Shown: positions 11,236 through 18,679 of the stretch, one piece after another
Layout: every line of letters begins with the position of its first letter
Numbering within the stretch: the stretch's first letter is position 1
Origin: Streptomyces spectabilis
GTDB taxonomy: Bacteria; Actinomycetota; Actinomycetes; Streptomycetales; Streptomycetaceae
Length of the DNA: 64,000 nucleotides
Direction: 5' to 3'
Assembly (NCBI RefSeq): GCF_008704795.1
Contig: NZ_CP023690.1
Coordinates: 1,674,001-1,738,000, forward strand
Program-made: the position numbers and the translations under genes
Notes under the pieces: model-generated
The model's input: only the letters and a program-made list of their open reading frames with translations
The model's database searches: none
What the model was told of the DNA's origin: nothing

Positions 11236-12174
11236 TCAGGCCTCCTGGTGAGTCGTGGCGGTCGCGGGGGGCGCGGAGAATTCGGTCTCCTCGGCGGTGA
11301 GGGCCAGATAGGCCTGCTCCAAGGAGGCCTCCTCGTCGGCGAGTCCGAGGATCGGGACGCCTTCGCGGGCGGCGAGCGCGCCGACCTCGGCGGCGCGGGC
11401 GCCCTCGACCGTCCACGCGCCGTCCTCGCCCGCGACCAGCTCGTGCCCCGCGCGGGCGAGGGCGGCCCGCAGCCGGGCCGGGTCGCTGGTGCGGGCCCGC
11501 ACACGGGGGCTGCTGTGCGCGGTGATGAACTCGCGCATGGGGGTGTCCGTCAGGAGGCGGCCCTTGCCGAGGACGACGAGGTGGTCGGCGAACGTGGCGG
11601 TCTCGTTCATCAGATGGCTCGACACGAGCACGGTGCGGCCCTCGCGGGCGAGGCGGCGCATCAGCTCGCGGATCCAGATGATCCCCTCCGGGTCGAGGCC
11701 GTTGGACGGCTCGTCCAGGAGGACGACGGCCGGGTCGCCGAGCAGGGCGGCCGCGATGCCCAGGCGCTGGCGCATGCCCAGCGAGAACGTCTTGATCCGC
11801 TTGTGCGCGACGGCGGCGAGGCCGGTCTCTTCGAGGACCTCGCCCACGCGCGGGGCGGCGATGCGGTTGCTGACGGCGAGCGCGCGCAGGTGGTCGCGGG
11901 CGGTGCGCGACCCGTGGGCGGCCTGCGCGTCGAGCAGGGCACCGACCTGGCGCAGCGGTTCGTCGTAGGCCGCGAACGGGCGGCCGCCGACGGTGGCGGT
12001 GCCCGACGTGGGCCGGTCGAGGCCGAGCACGAGGCGCATCGTGGTGGACTTGCCCGCGCCGTTGGGGCCGAGGAAGCCGGTGACGCGGCCTGGCCGGACG
12101 CTGAAGGTCAGGTCGTCGACCGCGCGCCTGGTGCCGTACTCCTTGGTCAGCTGGTGGACGTCGATGCTGGTCAT
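11236..12174 (-). CDS. ABC transporter ATP-binding protein (drug-exporter type)
   Basis: A 312-residue nucleotide-binding subunit. Walker A is GPNGAGKST, the signature is LGMRQRLGIA (LSGGQ-like), Walker B is PAVVLLDEPSNGLD, and the switch histidine is in SSHLMNE. The roughly 90-residue C-terminal extension is typical of DrrA/CcmA-like exporters. The start is set at ATG 12174 (MTSIDVHQLTKEYG); upstream open frame has no homology. It is co-directional with the permease and divergent from the sensor kinase. Confidence 0.92.
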   Translation of the reverse strand: MTSIDVHQLTKEYGTRRAVDDLTFSVRPGRVTGFLGPNGAGKSTTMRLVLGLDRPTSGTATVGGRPFAAYDEPLRQVGALLDAQAAHGSRTARDHLRALAVSNRIAAPRVGEVLEETGLAAVAHKRIKTFSLGMRQRLGIAAALLGDPAVVLLDEPSNGLDPEGIIWIRELMRRLAREGRTVLVSSHLMNETATFADHLVVLGKGRLLTDTPMREFITAHSSPRVRARTSDPARLRAALARAGHELVAGEDGAWTVEGARAAEVGALAAREGVPILGLADEEASLEQAYLALTAEETEFSAPPATATTHQEA

Positions 12175-12230
12175 GGGGCAACCCTCGCGTCCGGCGCCGG
12201 TGCGGGGCCTCCCCCGGCCGAGGAGATCGC

Positions 12231-12248
12231 CTCCCCCGCGCGGGGGAG
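12231..12248. promoter_or_regulatory. Palindrome in the divergent ABC exporter/kinase promoter region
   Basis: A perfect 18-bp palindrome, CTCCCCCGCGCGGGGGAG, lies in the 100-bp gap between the divergent exporter and histidine kinase starts. It ends 26 bases before the kinase ATG. It is suitably placed to bind a dimeric regulator such as the adjacent response regulator, but G/C-rich palindromes also arise by chance. Confidence 0.35.
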
Positions 12249-12274
12249 CCGGGCCACGCGCGCGTACTGGCACG

Positions 12275-13504
12275 ATGACCCGCATGATCCGCCTGTTGCG
12301 ACCGCTTACCCGCGCGGTCACCTACACCCGCTGGCTGCATCTGCTCGTCGGCGGCCTCGTGGTGCTCGCCGCGGCCACGGTCCACGGCGTCGAGAGCGCC
12401 GCGGCCCGGGACTGGCTGGTCATCACCCTGCTGCCCATCCCCTTGGTGGCGGCGGCCGCCCTGGTGCCCGCGATGCGCCGGGCGGAGGGGCTCCAGGCGC
12501 GCCTGATGCTGTTCCCGGGGGCGCACGCGCCCGAGGCGCGGGCCGGGGACGAGGGCGACGCCCCCGGCATCTCCGTGGCGCCCTCGGCCTCGTGGCGCGA
12601 CCGGGGCAGGACCGCCGTGTGGCTCGTGGTCCGCCTCCAGCTCGGGTGGGGGCTCGGCGTGGCCTCGGTGCAGCTCATCGGGTACGCGCTCGCGCTGCTC
12701 GGCACGACCGACGAATCCCCCGACGGCGACGGCCTGTTGCTGCCCCGGCCGGGCCCGGCCGCCTGGAACGCGCTGCTCCTGCCGCTGCCCCTGATCTCCC
12801 TGAGCGTCCTGGTGGTCGTGGCGGGCGGGCTCGCCGCTGCCGCCGCCCGCGGCCTCCTCGGCCCGTCGCCGACCGAGCGCCTCGCGGCTCTGGAGGAGCG
12901 CACCGAGCAGCTCCTTGAGCGCAACCGCATCGCCCGCGAGCTGCACGACTCCATCGGGCACGCCCTGACCGTCGCCGTGGTGCAGGCGGGCGCCGCGCGG
13001 GCCGCCGCCGACGCGGACTTCACCGACCGCGCCCTGGAGGCCATCGAGGAGACCGGCCGCGACGCCCTGGAGGACCTGGAGCGGGTGCTGCGGGTCCTGC
13101 GGGAGGACGCGGAGCCCGCCCACCGCCGCCCCACGCTCGCCGCCGCCGACCGGCTCCTGGAGTCCGCGCGCACGGTGGGCGCCACGGTCGACGCCGCGGT
13201 GTCGGGCCCGGTGGATGACCTGCCCGGGCCCGTCTCTCGCGAGGGCTACCGCATGCTCCAGGAGGCCCTGACGAACGTGCTGCGGCACGCGGGCCCGGTT
13301 CCGGTACGGGTGCGCGTCGCGGTGGCCGACAGCCTGCTGACCATCGACGTGCGCAACGCCCTGCCGCGCCAGGCGGCCCCCACCGGGCGGGGCGGCAGCG
13401 GTCTGCGGGGCATCCGCGAGCGCGCCGTGCTGCTCGGCGGCCGGGCGAGCACGGGGCCCGCCGACGGCGAGTGGCGGGTGCACGCCGAACTGCCGCTGCG
13501 CTGA
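12275..13504 (+). CDS. Sensor histidine kinase (NarL/DesK-type, HisKA_3)
   Basis: A 409-residue membrane kinase. The N-terminal roughly 200 residues hold about four hydrophobic segments (for example LHLLVGGLVVLAAATV and LLLPLPLISLSVLVVVAGGL). A dimerisation helix follows, with the phospho-acceptor histidine in RNRIARELHDSIGHALT. The ATPase domain shows an N-box (MLQEALTNVLRHA) and a G-box (GGSGLRGIRERA). It is followed after 43 bp by its response regulator. The divergent ABC-2 exporter is the likely target. ATG at 12275 is chosen; an in-frame ATG three codons later is possible. Confidence 0.9.
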   Translation: MTRMIRLLRPLTRAVTYTRWLHLLVGGLVVLAAATVHGVESAAARDWLVITLLPIPLVAAAALVPAMRRAEGLQARLMLFPGAHAPEARAGDEGDAPGISVAPSASWRDRGRTAVWLVVRLQLGWGLGVASVQLIGYALALLGTTDESPDGDGLLLPRPGPAAWNALLLPLPLISLSVLVVVAGGLAAAAARGLLGPSPTERLAALEERTEQLLERNRIARELHDSIGHALTVAVVQAGAARAAADADFTDRALEAIEETGRDALEDLERVLRVLREDAEPAHRRPTLAAADRLLESARTVGATVDAAVSGPVDDLPGPVSREGYRMLQEALTNVLRHAGPVPVRVRVAVADSLLTIDVRNALPRQAAPTGRGGSGLRGIRERAVLLGGRASTGPADGEWRVHAELPLR

Positions 13505-13547
13505 GGCCTCCGGCGTCCCTCGCGGCCCCGTGATCTAGGCTGGCCGG

Positions 13548-14210
13548 ATGCCCGTGACCGTGCTTCTCGTCGACGACGAGCCCCTCGTCCGCGCGGGGCT
13601 GCGCGCCGTCCTCGAGGCGCAGCCCGACATCGAGGTCGTCGGGGAGGCGGCCGACGGCGCCGCCGTGATCCCCCTGGTGCGGCAGCTGCGCCCCGACGTC
13701 GTCGCGATGGACGTGCGCATGCCCCTCCTGGACGGCATCGAGGCCACGCGCGCGGTGCTGCGGACCGTGCAGGACCCGCCCAAGATCGTCGTCATCACGA
13801 CCTTCGAGAACGACGAGTACGTGTACGAGGCGCTGCGGGCGGGCGCCGACGGCTTCCTGCTCAAGCGGGCCAGGCCGGCGGAGATCGTGCACGCGGTGCG
13901 CCTGGTGGCCGAGGGCGAGTCGCTGCTGTTCCCGGCCGCGGTGCGCCGTCTCGCGGCCAGCCACGGCGAGGAGCGGGGCGAGGAGGGCGCCAGGGCCGCG
14001 TTCGCGCGGGCCGGGCTCACCGGGCGCGAGGAGGAGGTGCTGCGCCTGATGGCGCGCGGCCTGTCGAACGCGGAGATCGCCGAGCGGCTCGTGGTCGGCA
14101 CCGAGACGGTCAAGTCGCATGTGAGCGCGGTGCTCGCGAAACTCGGCGCGCGGGACCGGACGCAGGCGGTGATCGTGGCGTACGAGTCCGGTTTCGTGGC
14201 TCCGGGATGA
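13548..14210 (+). CDS. LuxR/NarL-family response regulator
   Basis: A 220-residue regulator. The receiver domain has the acidic pair DDE near residue 10, phospho-acceptor D in VVAMDVRMP (about residue 57), T in VITTFEND and K in FLLKRARP. The C-terminal LuxR helix-turn-helix is LTGREEEVLRLMARGLSNAEIA...VKSHVSAVLAKLG. A -10-like TAGGCT lies 8-13 bases upstream of the ATG with no Shine-Dalgarno, so a leaderless secondary transcript is possible in addition to read-through from the kinase gene. Confidence 0.92.
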   Translation: MPVTVLLVDDEPLVRAGLRAVLEAQPDIEVVGEAADGAAVIPLVRQLRPDVVAMDVRMPLLDGIEATRAVLRTVQDPPKIVVITTFENDEYVYEALRAGADGFLLKRARPAEIVHAVRLVAEGESLLFPAAVRRLAASHGEERGEEGARAAFARAGLTGREEEVLRLMARGLSNAEIAERLVVGTETVKSHVSAVLAKLGARDRTQAVIVAYESGFVAPG

Positions 14211-14292
14211 GGCGGTCCGAAAGCGGTCGGCGCGATCGGCACTCGCACCGGCCGACGCCTTCCGAGTACCATCCGCCCATCATGCGCACGGG

Positions 14293-15465
14293 ATGGAAGG
14301 TAGGGCGTTGGGGCGGCTGACCGGCGGAGATCCATCTCTGCTACGGCGGATCAACTCTTCGGTGGTGCTGCACGCGCTGCGCGCCGCGGATTTCGCGACA
14401 CTCACGGAGATCACCCGGGCGACGGGCCTGTCACGGCCCACCGTCGAAGGCGTGGTCGAGGGGCTCATCGAGGCCGGTCTCGTGGTGGAGACCGACGTGG
14501 ACGACGGCGCCGCGCGGCGCCAGGGACGACCGGCGCGGAAGTTCCGCTTCCGTGCGGAGGCGGGGCATCTCCTCGGTCTGGAGATCGGCCCGCACCGGGT
14601 GGCCGCCGTCCTGTCGGACCTGCACGGCAAGATCCTCGGCACGGCGGCCAAGGACGTCTCCGAGACGGCGTCGGCGGACGAGCGCCTGGAGCGGCTGCGC
14701 GGCGCCGTCGCCGATCTGCTGCGCCGCGCCGGGGTGGCCCGGGGCTCGCTGCGCGCCGTTGGCGTGGGCAGCCCCGGCATCGTGGAGGCGGACGGCTCGG
14801 TGCGCCTCAGCACGGCGCTGCCCGGCTGGACGGGCCTGCCCCTGGGCGAGCGGCTGCGCCGCTCCTTCAAGTGCCCGGTCCTGGTCGAGAACGACGCGAA
14901 CGCGGCGGCGGTGGCGGAGCACTGGAAGGGCGCGGCGACGAAATCGGACGACGTGGTGTTCGTGCTCGCCGGGCTGAGCCCGGGGGCGGGCTCGCTGATC
15001 GGCGGGCGGCTGCACCGCGGCTACGGCGGCGCGGCGGGCGAGATCGGCGCGCTGCACCTGCTTGGCCGCGAGGTGAAGCCGGAGACGCTGCTCTCGACCA
15101 CGGACGAGCCGCTGCACCCGCTGGACGAGCAGGCGGTGGCGGAGGTCTTCGCGCACGCCCGCGAGGGCGACGAGCGGGCCCTGGCGGCGGTGGAGCGGTT
15201 CATCCGGCGCCTGGTGCACGACGTGGCGGCGCTCGTCCTCGCCCTCGACCCGGAGCTGGTCGTGGTGGGCGGCTGGGCGGCGGGCCTGGACGGCGTCCTG
15301 GACCCGCTCCGCCGTGAGCTGGCCCGCTACTGCCTGCGGCCGCCCCGGGTGGCGCTCTCGCTGCTGGGCGAGGCCGCCGTCGCGACGGGTGCGCTGCGCC
15401 TGGCGCTCGACCACGTGGAGGACGAGCTGTTCGCGGTGGAGGGCACGGTGTCCGCGGGGCGGTGA
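14293..15465 (+). CDS. ROK-family transcriptional regulator
   Basis: A 390-residue protein with an N-terminal winged helix (LLRRINSSVVLHALRAADFATLTEITRATGLSRPTVEGVV) joined to a ROK sugar-kinase-like domain. Sugar-binding and phosphate motifs include GVGSPGIV and the ROK hallmark VENDANAAAVAEHWKGA. The usual zinc motif CxCGxxGC is absent: the expected region has only GAAGEIGALHLLGREVKPETL. Many ROK regulators control sugar uptake. The start may be ATG 14293, or TTG 14308, which has GGAAGGTAGGG just upstream and gives the usual MGRLTGGDPSLL N-terminus. Confidence 0.88.
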   Translation: MEGRALGRLTGGDPSLLRRINSSVVLHALRAADFATLTEITRATGLSRPTVEGVVEGLIEAGLVVETDVDDGAARRQGRPARKFRFRAEAGHLLGLEIGPHRVAAVLSDLHGKILGTAAKDVSETASADERLERLRGAVADLLRRAGVARGSLRAVGVGSPGIVEADGSVRLSTALPGWTGLPLGERLRRSFKCPVLVENDANAAAVAEHWKGAATKSDDVVFVLAGLSPGAGSLIGGRLHRGYGGAAGEIGALHLLGREVKPETLLSTTDEPLHPLDEQAVAEVFAHAREGDERALAAVERFIRRLVHDVAALVLALDPELVVVGGWAAGLDGVLDPLRRELARYCLRPPRVALSLLGEAAVATGALRLALDHVEDELFAVEGTVSAGR

Positions 15466-15504
15466 GGCGCGGGCCGCGTCGCGCTGCGTGCGCGTCCTCG
15501 AACG

Positions 15505-15536
15505 CCGGACGGGCTTGATGTGCCCCGCCCGTCCGG
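15505..15536. terminator. Bidirectional terminator between ROK and GntR genes
   Basis: A 10-bp perfect stem (CCGGACGGGC at 15505-15514 and GCCCGTCCGG at 15527-15536) with a 12-base loop. It sits in the 82-bp gap between two convergent stop codons, so it can serve both transcripts. Confidence 0.7.
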
Positions 15537-15547
15537 GGTTCAGGGTC

Positions 15548-16309
15548 TCAGGAAGCCTGGCGCTCCGGGCCGTGGTGGATCTCCACCGCGCCCTCGTCGC
15601 CGAAGGTGAGACGGCAGGTGTCCGCCCGGTACGTCGCCACGGAGAGCGCCGCCGTGCGGCCGCCCGCGAGGAAGCGGGTGGTGACGACCAGGACCGGGGC
15701 GCCGGGCAGCCGGTCCAGGGCGCGGGCGTCGTCGGCGCGGGCCGAGCCGAGTTCGACGGCGCGGTCCTGGCCTTCGAGGGCCAGCCGGTCGAGCTCCCGC
15801 AGCACGGCACGCGCGCGTGCCGGTCCCGCGGGGGCGTCGATGGCGGTGAGGTCGGGCACCGACGACGACGGCACGTACAGCAGCTCGGCGGCGACGGGCT
15901 GGCCGTGCGAGACGCGAGTGCGGCGGACCGTGTGCACGAGCTCGTCCGGGCCGGTCTCCAGGGCGCGGGCGACATCGGCGGGCGGGACGGCGGGCTCGCT
16001 GTCGGCGGGCTGCCAGTCGTCCCCCGGCGCGCCGGGCCAGCTGCCCCGGTCGGTGCCGACGGCCACGCCCATGCGCGGCGGCGCGACGGTCGTGCCGACG
16101 CCGCGGCGGCGCTGGAGCCTGCCTTCGAGCTCCAGCTGCTCCAGGGCCTGGCGCAGCGTCGCGCGGGCGACGCCGAACCGGGCCGCGAGGTCGCGCTCGT
16201 TCGGCAGGATCTCGCCGACGGCGAACTCGGAGTCGAGTGCTTCGCTGAGCACGGTCTTGAGGTGCCAGTACTTCGGCTCCGGCACCGATTCCAGCTGCGT
16301 GGTCCCCAC
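15548..16309 (-). CDS. GntR-family (HutC/DasR-like) transcriptional regulator
   Basis: A 253-residue regulator. The N-terminal winged helix includes LPNERDLAARFGVARATLRQALEQLELEGRLQRRRGVGTTVA, and the C-terminal UTRA ligand domain begins near RRTRVSHGQPVAAELLYVPS. The start is GTG at 16309 (VGTTQLESVPEPKYWHLK) because it has GGAGG 6-10 bases upstream. The upstream frame is AT-richer and contains a dre-like palindrome. UTRA domains of this group bind amino-sugar phosphates or other sugars. The convergent ROK gene supports a carbohydrate-control locus. Confidence 0.88.
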   Translation of the reverse strand: MGTTQLESVPEPKYWHLKTVLSEALDSEFAVGEILPNERDLAARFGVARATLRQALEQLELEGRLQRRRGVGTTVAPPRMGVAVGTDRGSWPGAPGDDWQPADSEPAVPPADVARALETGPDELVHTVRRTRVSHGQPVAAELLYVPSSSVPDLTAIDAPAGPARARAVLRELDRLALEGQDRAVELGSARADDARALDRLPGAPVLVVTTRFLAGGRTAALSVATYRADTCRLTFGDEGAVEIHHGPERQAS

Positions 16310-16406
16310 CCTGTCCTCCGCAATCGCCGTGCGCAGGCGGCTTTTCAGCGCCTTGTTTATTAAAGGTTCCTGCACTATCTCAGCGACGATAGAGCCGCGC
16401 TCATCC

Positions 16407-16420
16407 TTGGTCAAGACCAA
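16407..16420. promoter_or_regulatory. dre-like operator upstream of the GntR gene
   Basis: TTGGTCAAGACCAA is a near-perfect palindrome. Its core TGGTCAAGACCA differs at one base from the core TGGTCTAGACCA of the known DasR-responsive element consensus. It lies about 100 bp upstream of the chosen GTG start. It could be an autoregulatory site or a binding site of genomic DasR. Confidence 0.55.
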
Positions 16421-16545
16421 TCCTGCTTCCGTTACCGCCCGCACAGAAGTGGTGCCACAGAGCATTCATGCGGTGTTCGCGCAGGGTCGACACCTCACCC
16501 CCTGGCATGACGAAAACCGATACGTCCCCCACGCGCGCGTACGGC

Positions 16546-16582
16546 ACGAAGCCCCCGCCCATTGCACGGGCGGGGGCTTCGT
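16546..16582 (-). terminator. Strong terminator of the sigma factor gene
   Basis: A 15-bp perfect stem built on CGAAGCCCCCGCCC (16547-16560) and GGGCGGGGGCTTCG (16568-16581), plus one outer A-T pair and a 7-base loop. It begins 17 bases after the sigma-factor stop codon on the minus strand. Confidence 0.85.
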
Positions 16583-16598
16583 CCGGGAGGCCGGAGGC

Positions 16599-17489
16599 CT
16601 AGGCGGAGAGGGCCACGAGCTTGTCCGGATTCCGCACGACGTAGACGCTCTGTACACGACCGTCGGCGACATCCAGCTGGAAGACGCTGTCCACCTTGCC
16701 GTCCACCAGGAAGATCACGGAGGCGGCGCCGTTGAGCTCCACGAAGCGGAACTCGACCCGGTCGGCGTCCGGCACGCCCTTCTTCGTCGCGCCCAGCACG
16801 AAGCGGCCCACCTTGTCGGCCGTCTCCAGGACCCGCAGCGGCGCCCTGGTCTTGCCGCCGCTGTCGCCGACCAGGCGCACGTCCGGGGCGAGCAGCGCCA
16901 TGAGGCCGTCCAGGTCGCCCTCCGTCGCCGCGGCGAGGAAGCGCTCGGTCAGGTCGCGCCGCTCGACGGGGTCGACGTCGTAGCGCGGCCTGCCCTCGTC
17001 GACGTGCTTGCGGGCGCGCCCGGCGAGCTGGCGCACGGCGGCCTCGCTGCGGTCGAGAGTGACCGCGATCTCGGAGTACGGGAACCCGAAGGCCTCGCGG
17101 AGCACGAACACCGCGCGCTCCAGGGGCGAGAGGGACTCCAGGACGACGAGGACGGCGAGCGACACGGAGTCGGCGAGCATGGCCCGCTCCGCGGTGTCGG
17201 GGACGGTCGGCCCGAAGTCGGTCACGAAGGGTTCGGGCAGCCAGGGCCCCACGTAGGACTCGCGCCGCGACTGCGCGTGGCGGAGCCTGTCGATGGCCAG
17301 GCGCGTGGTGACGCGCACCAAGTAGGCGCGCGGTTCGCGCACTTGCTCCCGGTCGGCGGTCGACCAGCGCAGCCAGGCGTCCTGGACGACGTCCTCCGCG
17401 TCGGCCACGCGGCCGAGCATGCGGTAGGCGACGCCGATGAGGACGGGCCTGTGTTCTTCGAAGACGTCGGTCGCGGTGTCGGTAGCCAC
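16599..17489 (-). CDS. ECF41-type RNA polymerase sigma factor with SnoaL-like extension
   Basis: A 296-residue extracytoplasmic-function sigma factor. Region 2 includes AYRMLGRVADAEDVVQDAWLRW; region 4 includes LSPLERAVFVLREAFGFPYSEIAVTLDRSEAAVRQLAGRAR. A C-terminal SnoaL-like domain of about 110 residues replaces an anti-sigma factor. Three marks of the ECF41 group are visible: WLPEP in the linker, DSGGK (usually DGGGK) and NPDKL near the end. In this family the extension itself controls activity. GTG at 17489 is chosen as start (VATDTATDVFEEHRP); the longer frame lacks homology. It is divergent from an alpha/beta hydrolase, a likely target. Confidence 0.88.
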   Translation of the reverse strand: MATDTATDVFEEHRPVLIGVAYRMLGRVADAEDVVQDAWLRWSTADREQVREPRAYLVRVTTRLAIDRLRHAQSRRESYVGPWLPEPFVTDFGPTVPDTAERAMLADSVSLAVLVVLESLSPLERAVFVLREAFGFPYSEIAVTLDRSEAAVRQLAGRARKHVDEGRPRYDVDPVERRDLTERFLAAATEGDLDGLMALLAPDVRLVGDSGGKTRAPLRVLETADKVGRFVLGATKKGVPDADRVEFRFVELNGAASVIFLVDGKVDSVFQLDVADGRVQSVYVVRNPDKLVALSA

Positions 17490-17660
17490 CGTCCCATCCC
17501 AGCTCACCGGCGGTCCGCTGTCCAGCCGTGACGGGCCCGGCGGACCAGGATCACAGTCGCGCGCGGCCGGGGCGCAGCGCACCGGAGCCGGCCGACCCCT
17601 TGAACTCGCCGCTACTGGGCGGTAATTGTTGCTGACAAGCTGTCTAAGTCAGGAGTGGTC

Positions 17661-18500
17661 ATGGCCGCAGAGGTGGCAGATGTCTCGTTCGCCGTCGAGT
17701 CGCCCCGCGGGCCGCGCACGGTGACCGTCTCCTACCGGCGCACGGGCGGCGGCGCGCCCCTGCTGCTTCTGCACGGCATCGGGCACCACCGCCAGGCCTG
17801 GGACCCGGTCGTGGACATCCTGGCGGCCGAGCGCGACGTGATCGCCGTGGACCTGCCGGGCTTCGGGGTGTCGCCGCCGCTCCCGGACGGCCTCGCGTAC
17901 GGCCTGTCGTCGGTGGTGCCCACGCTCGCCGCGCTGTGCGCGGCCCTGGACGTCGAGCGGCCGCACGTGGCGGGCAATTCACTGGGCGGCCTGCTCGCCC
18001 TGGAGCTGGGCCGCGAGAAGCTCGTACGGTCCGTCACGGCCCTTTCGCCCGCCGGGTTCTGGACCGAGGCCGAGCGCCGGTACGCGTTCGCGACGCTGCT
18101 GTCGATGCGGCGCCTCGCGTCCGCCGCGCCGGTGCCCCTGATCGAGCGCCTTTCCCGCAGCGCCGCGGGCCGTACGGCCCTGACGAGCACCATCTACGCC
18201 CGCCCCGCGCGCCGGGCGCCGGAGGCCGTCGTCGCCGAGACGCTCGCGCTGCGGTACGCGACCGGGTTCGAGCAGACGCTGGCCGCGGGGCGCGACGTGG
18301 TGTTCCGGGACGACGTGCCGGGCCTTCCGGTGACGATCGCCTGGGGCACCCGCGACCGGCTGCTGCTGCGCCGTCAGGGCGTGCGCGCCAAGCGGGCCGT
18401 CCCCGAGGCACGGCTCGTCCGGCTGCCCGGCTGCGGGCACGTGCCGATGAACGACGACCCCGCGCGCGTGGCACGGGTCATCCTCGACACGAGCCGCTGA
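17661..18500 (+). CDS. Alpha/beta-fold hydrolase
   Basis: A 279-residue hydrolase. The oxyanion-hole motif is LLLHGIGHH, the nucleophile elbow is G-N-S-L-G-G (serine near residue 112), an acid lies in the AWGTRDRLLL region, and the catalytic histidine is in GCGHVPMND. AGGAG stands 5-10 bases before ATG 17661, which decides the start. It is divergent from the ECF41 sigma gene; ECF41 factors commonly control an adjacent enzyme gene. No signal peptide is present and the substrate is unknown. Confidence 0.88.
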   Translation: MAAEVADVSFAVESPRGPRTVTVSYRRTGGGAPLLLLHGIGHHRQAWDPVVDILAAERDVIAVDLPGFGVSPPLPDGLAYGLSSVVPTLAALCAALDVERPHVAGNSLGGLLALELGREKLVRSVTALSPAGFWTEAERRYAFATLLSMRRLASAAPVPLIERLSRSAAGRTALTSTIYARPARRAPEAVVAETLALRYATGFEQTLAAGRDVVFRDDVPGLPVTIAWGTRDRLLLRRQGVRAKRAVPEARLVRLPGCGHVPMNDDPARVARVILDTSR

Positions 18501-18592
18501 CGCCCGCTCGTTCACGTACCAGGCCCGGCCGGTCGGACAGGCATCGGGTCCAGTGGGCCCGCACGGCGGTTTCCCTGGAGCCATGGCCAGTT

Positions 18593-18614
18593 GTTCACTT
18601 GGGGTTCGCGTGCG
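18593..18614 (+). promoter_or_regulatory. PHO-box-like direct repeat upstream of phoD
   Basis: Two consecutive 11-base units, GTTCACTTGGG (18593-18603) and GTTCGCGTGCG (18604-18614), match the direct-repeat layout of Streptomyces PhoP boxes (GTTCACC-type units every 11 bp). They end 65 bp before the phoD ATG. The first unit is a good match and the second weaker. Confidence 0.55.
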
Positions 18615-18679
18615 AGCCGTGACACGAAAGTAAACGTGGCTCCGCACACCGAACGACCGCCGTCCCTGGAGGCGCCCTG

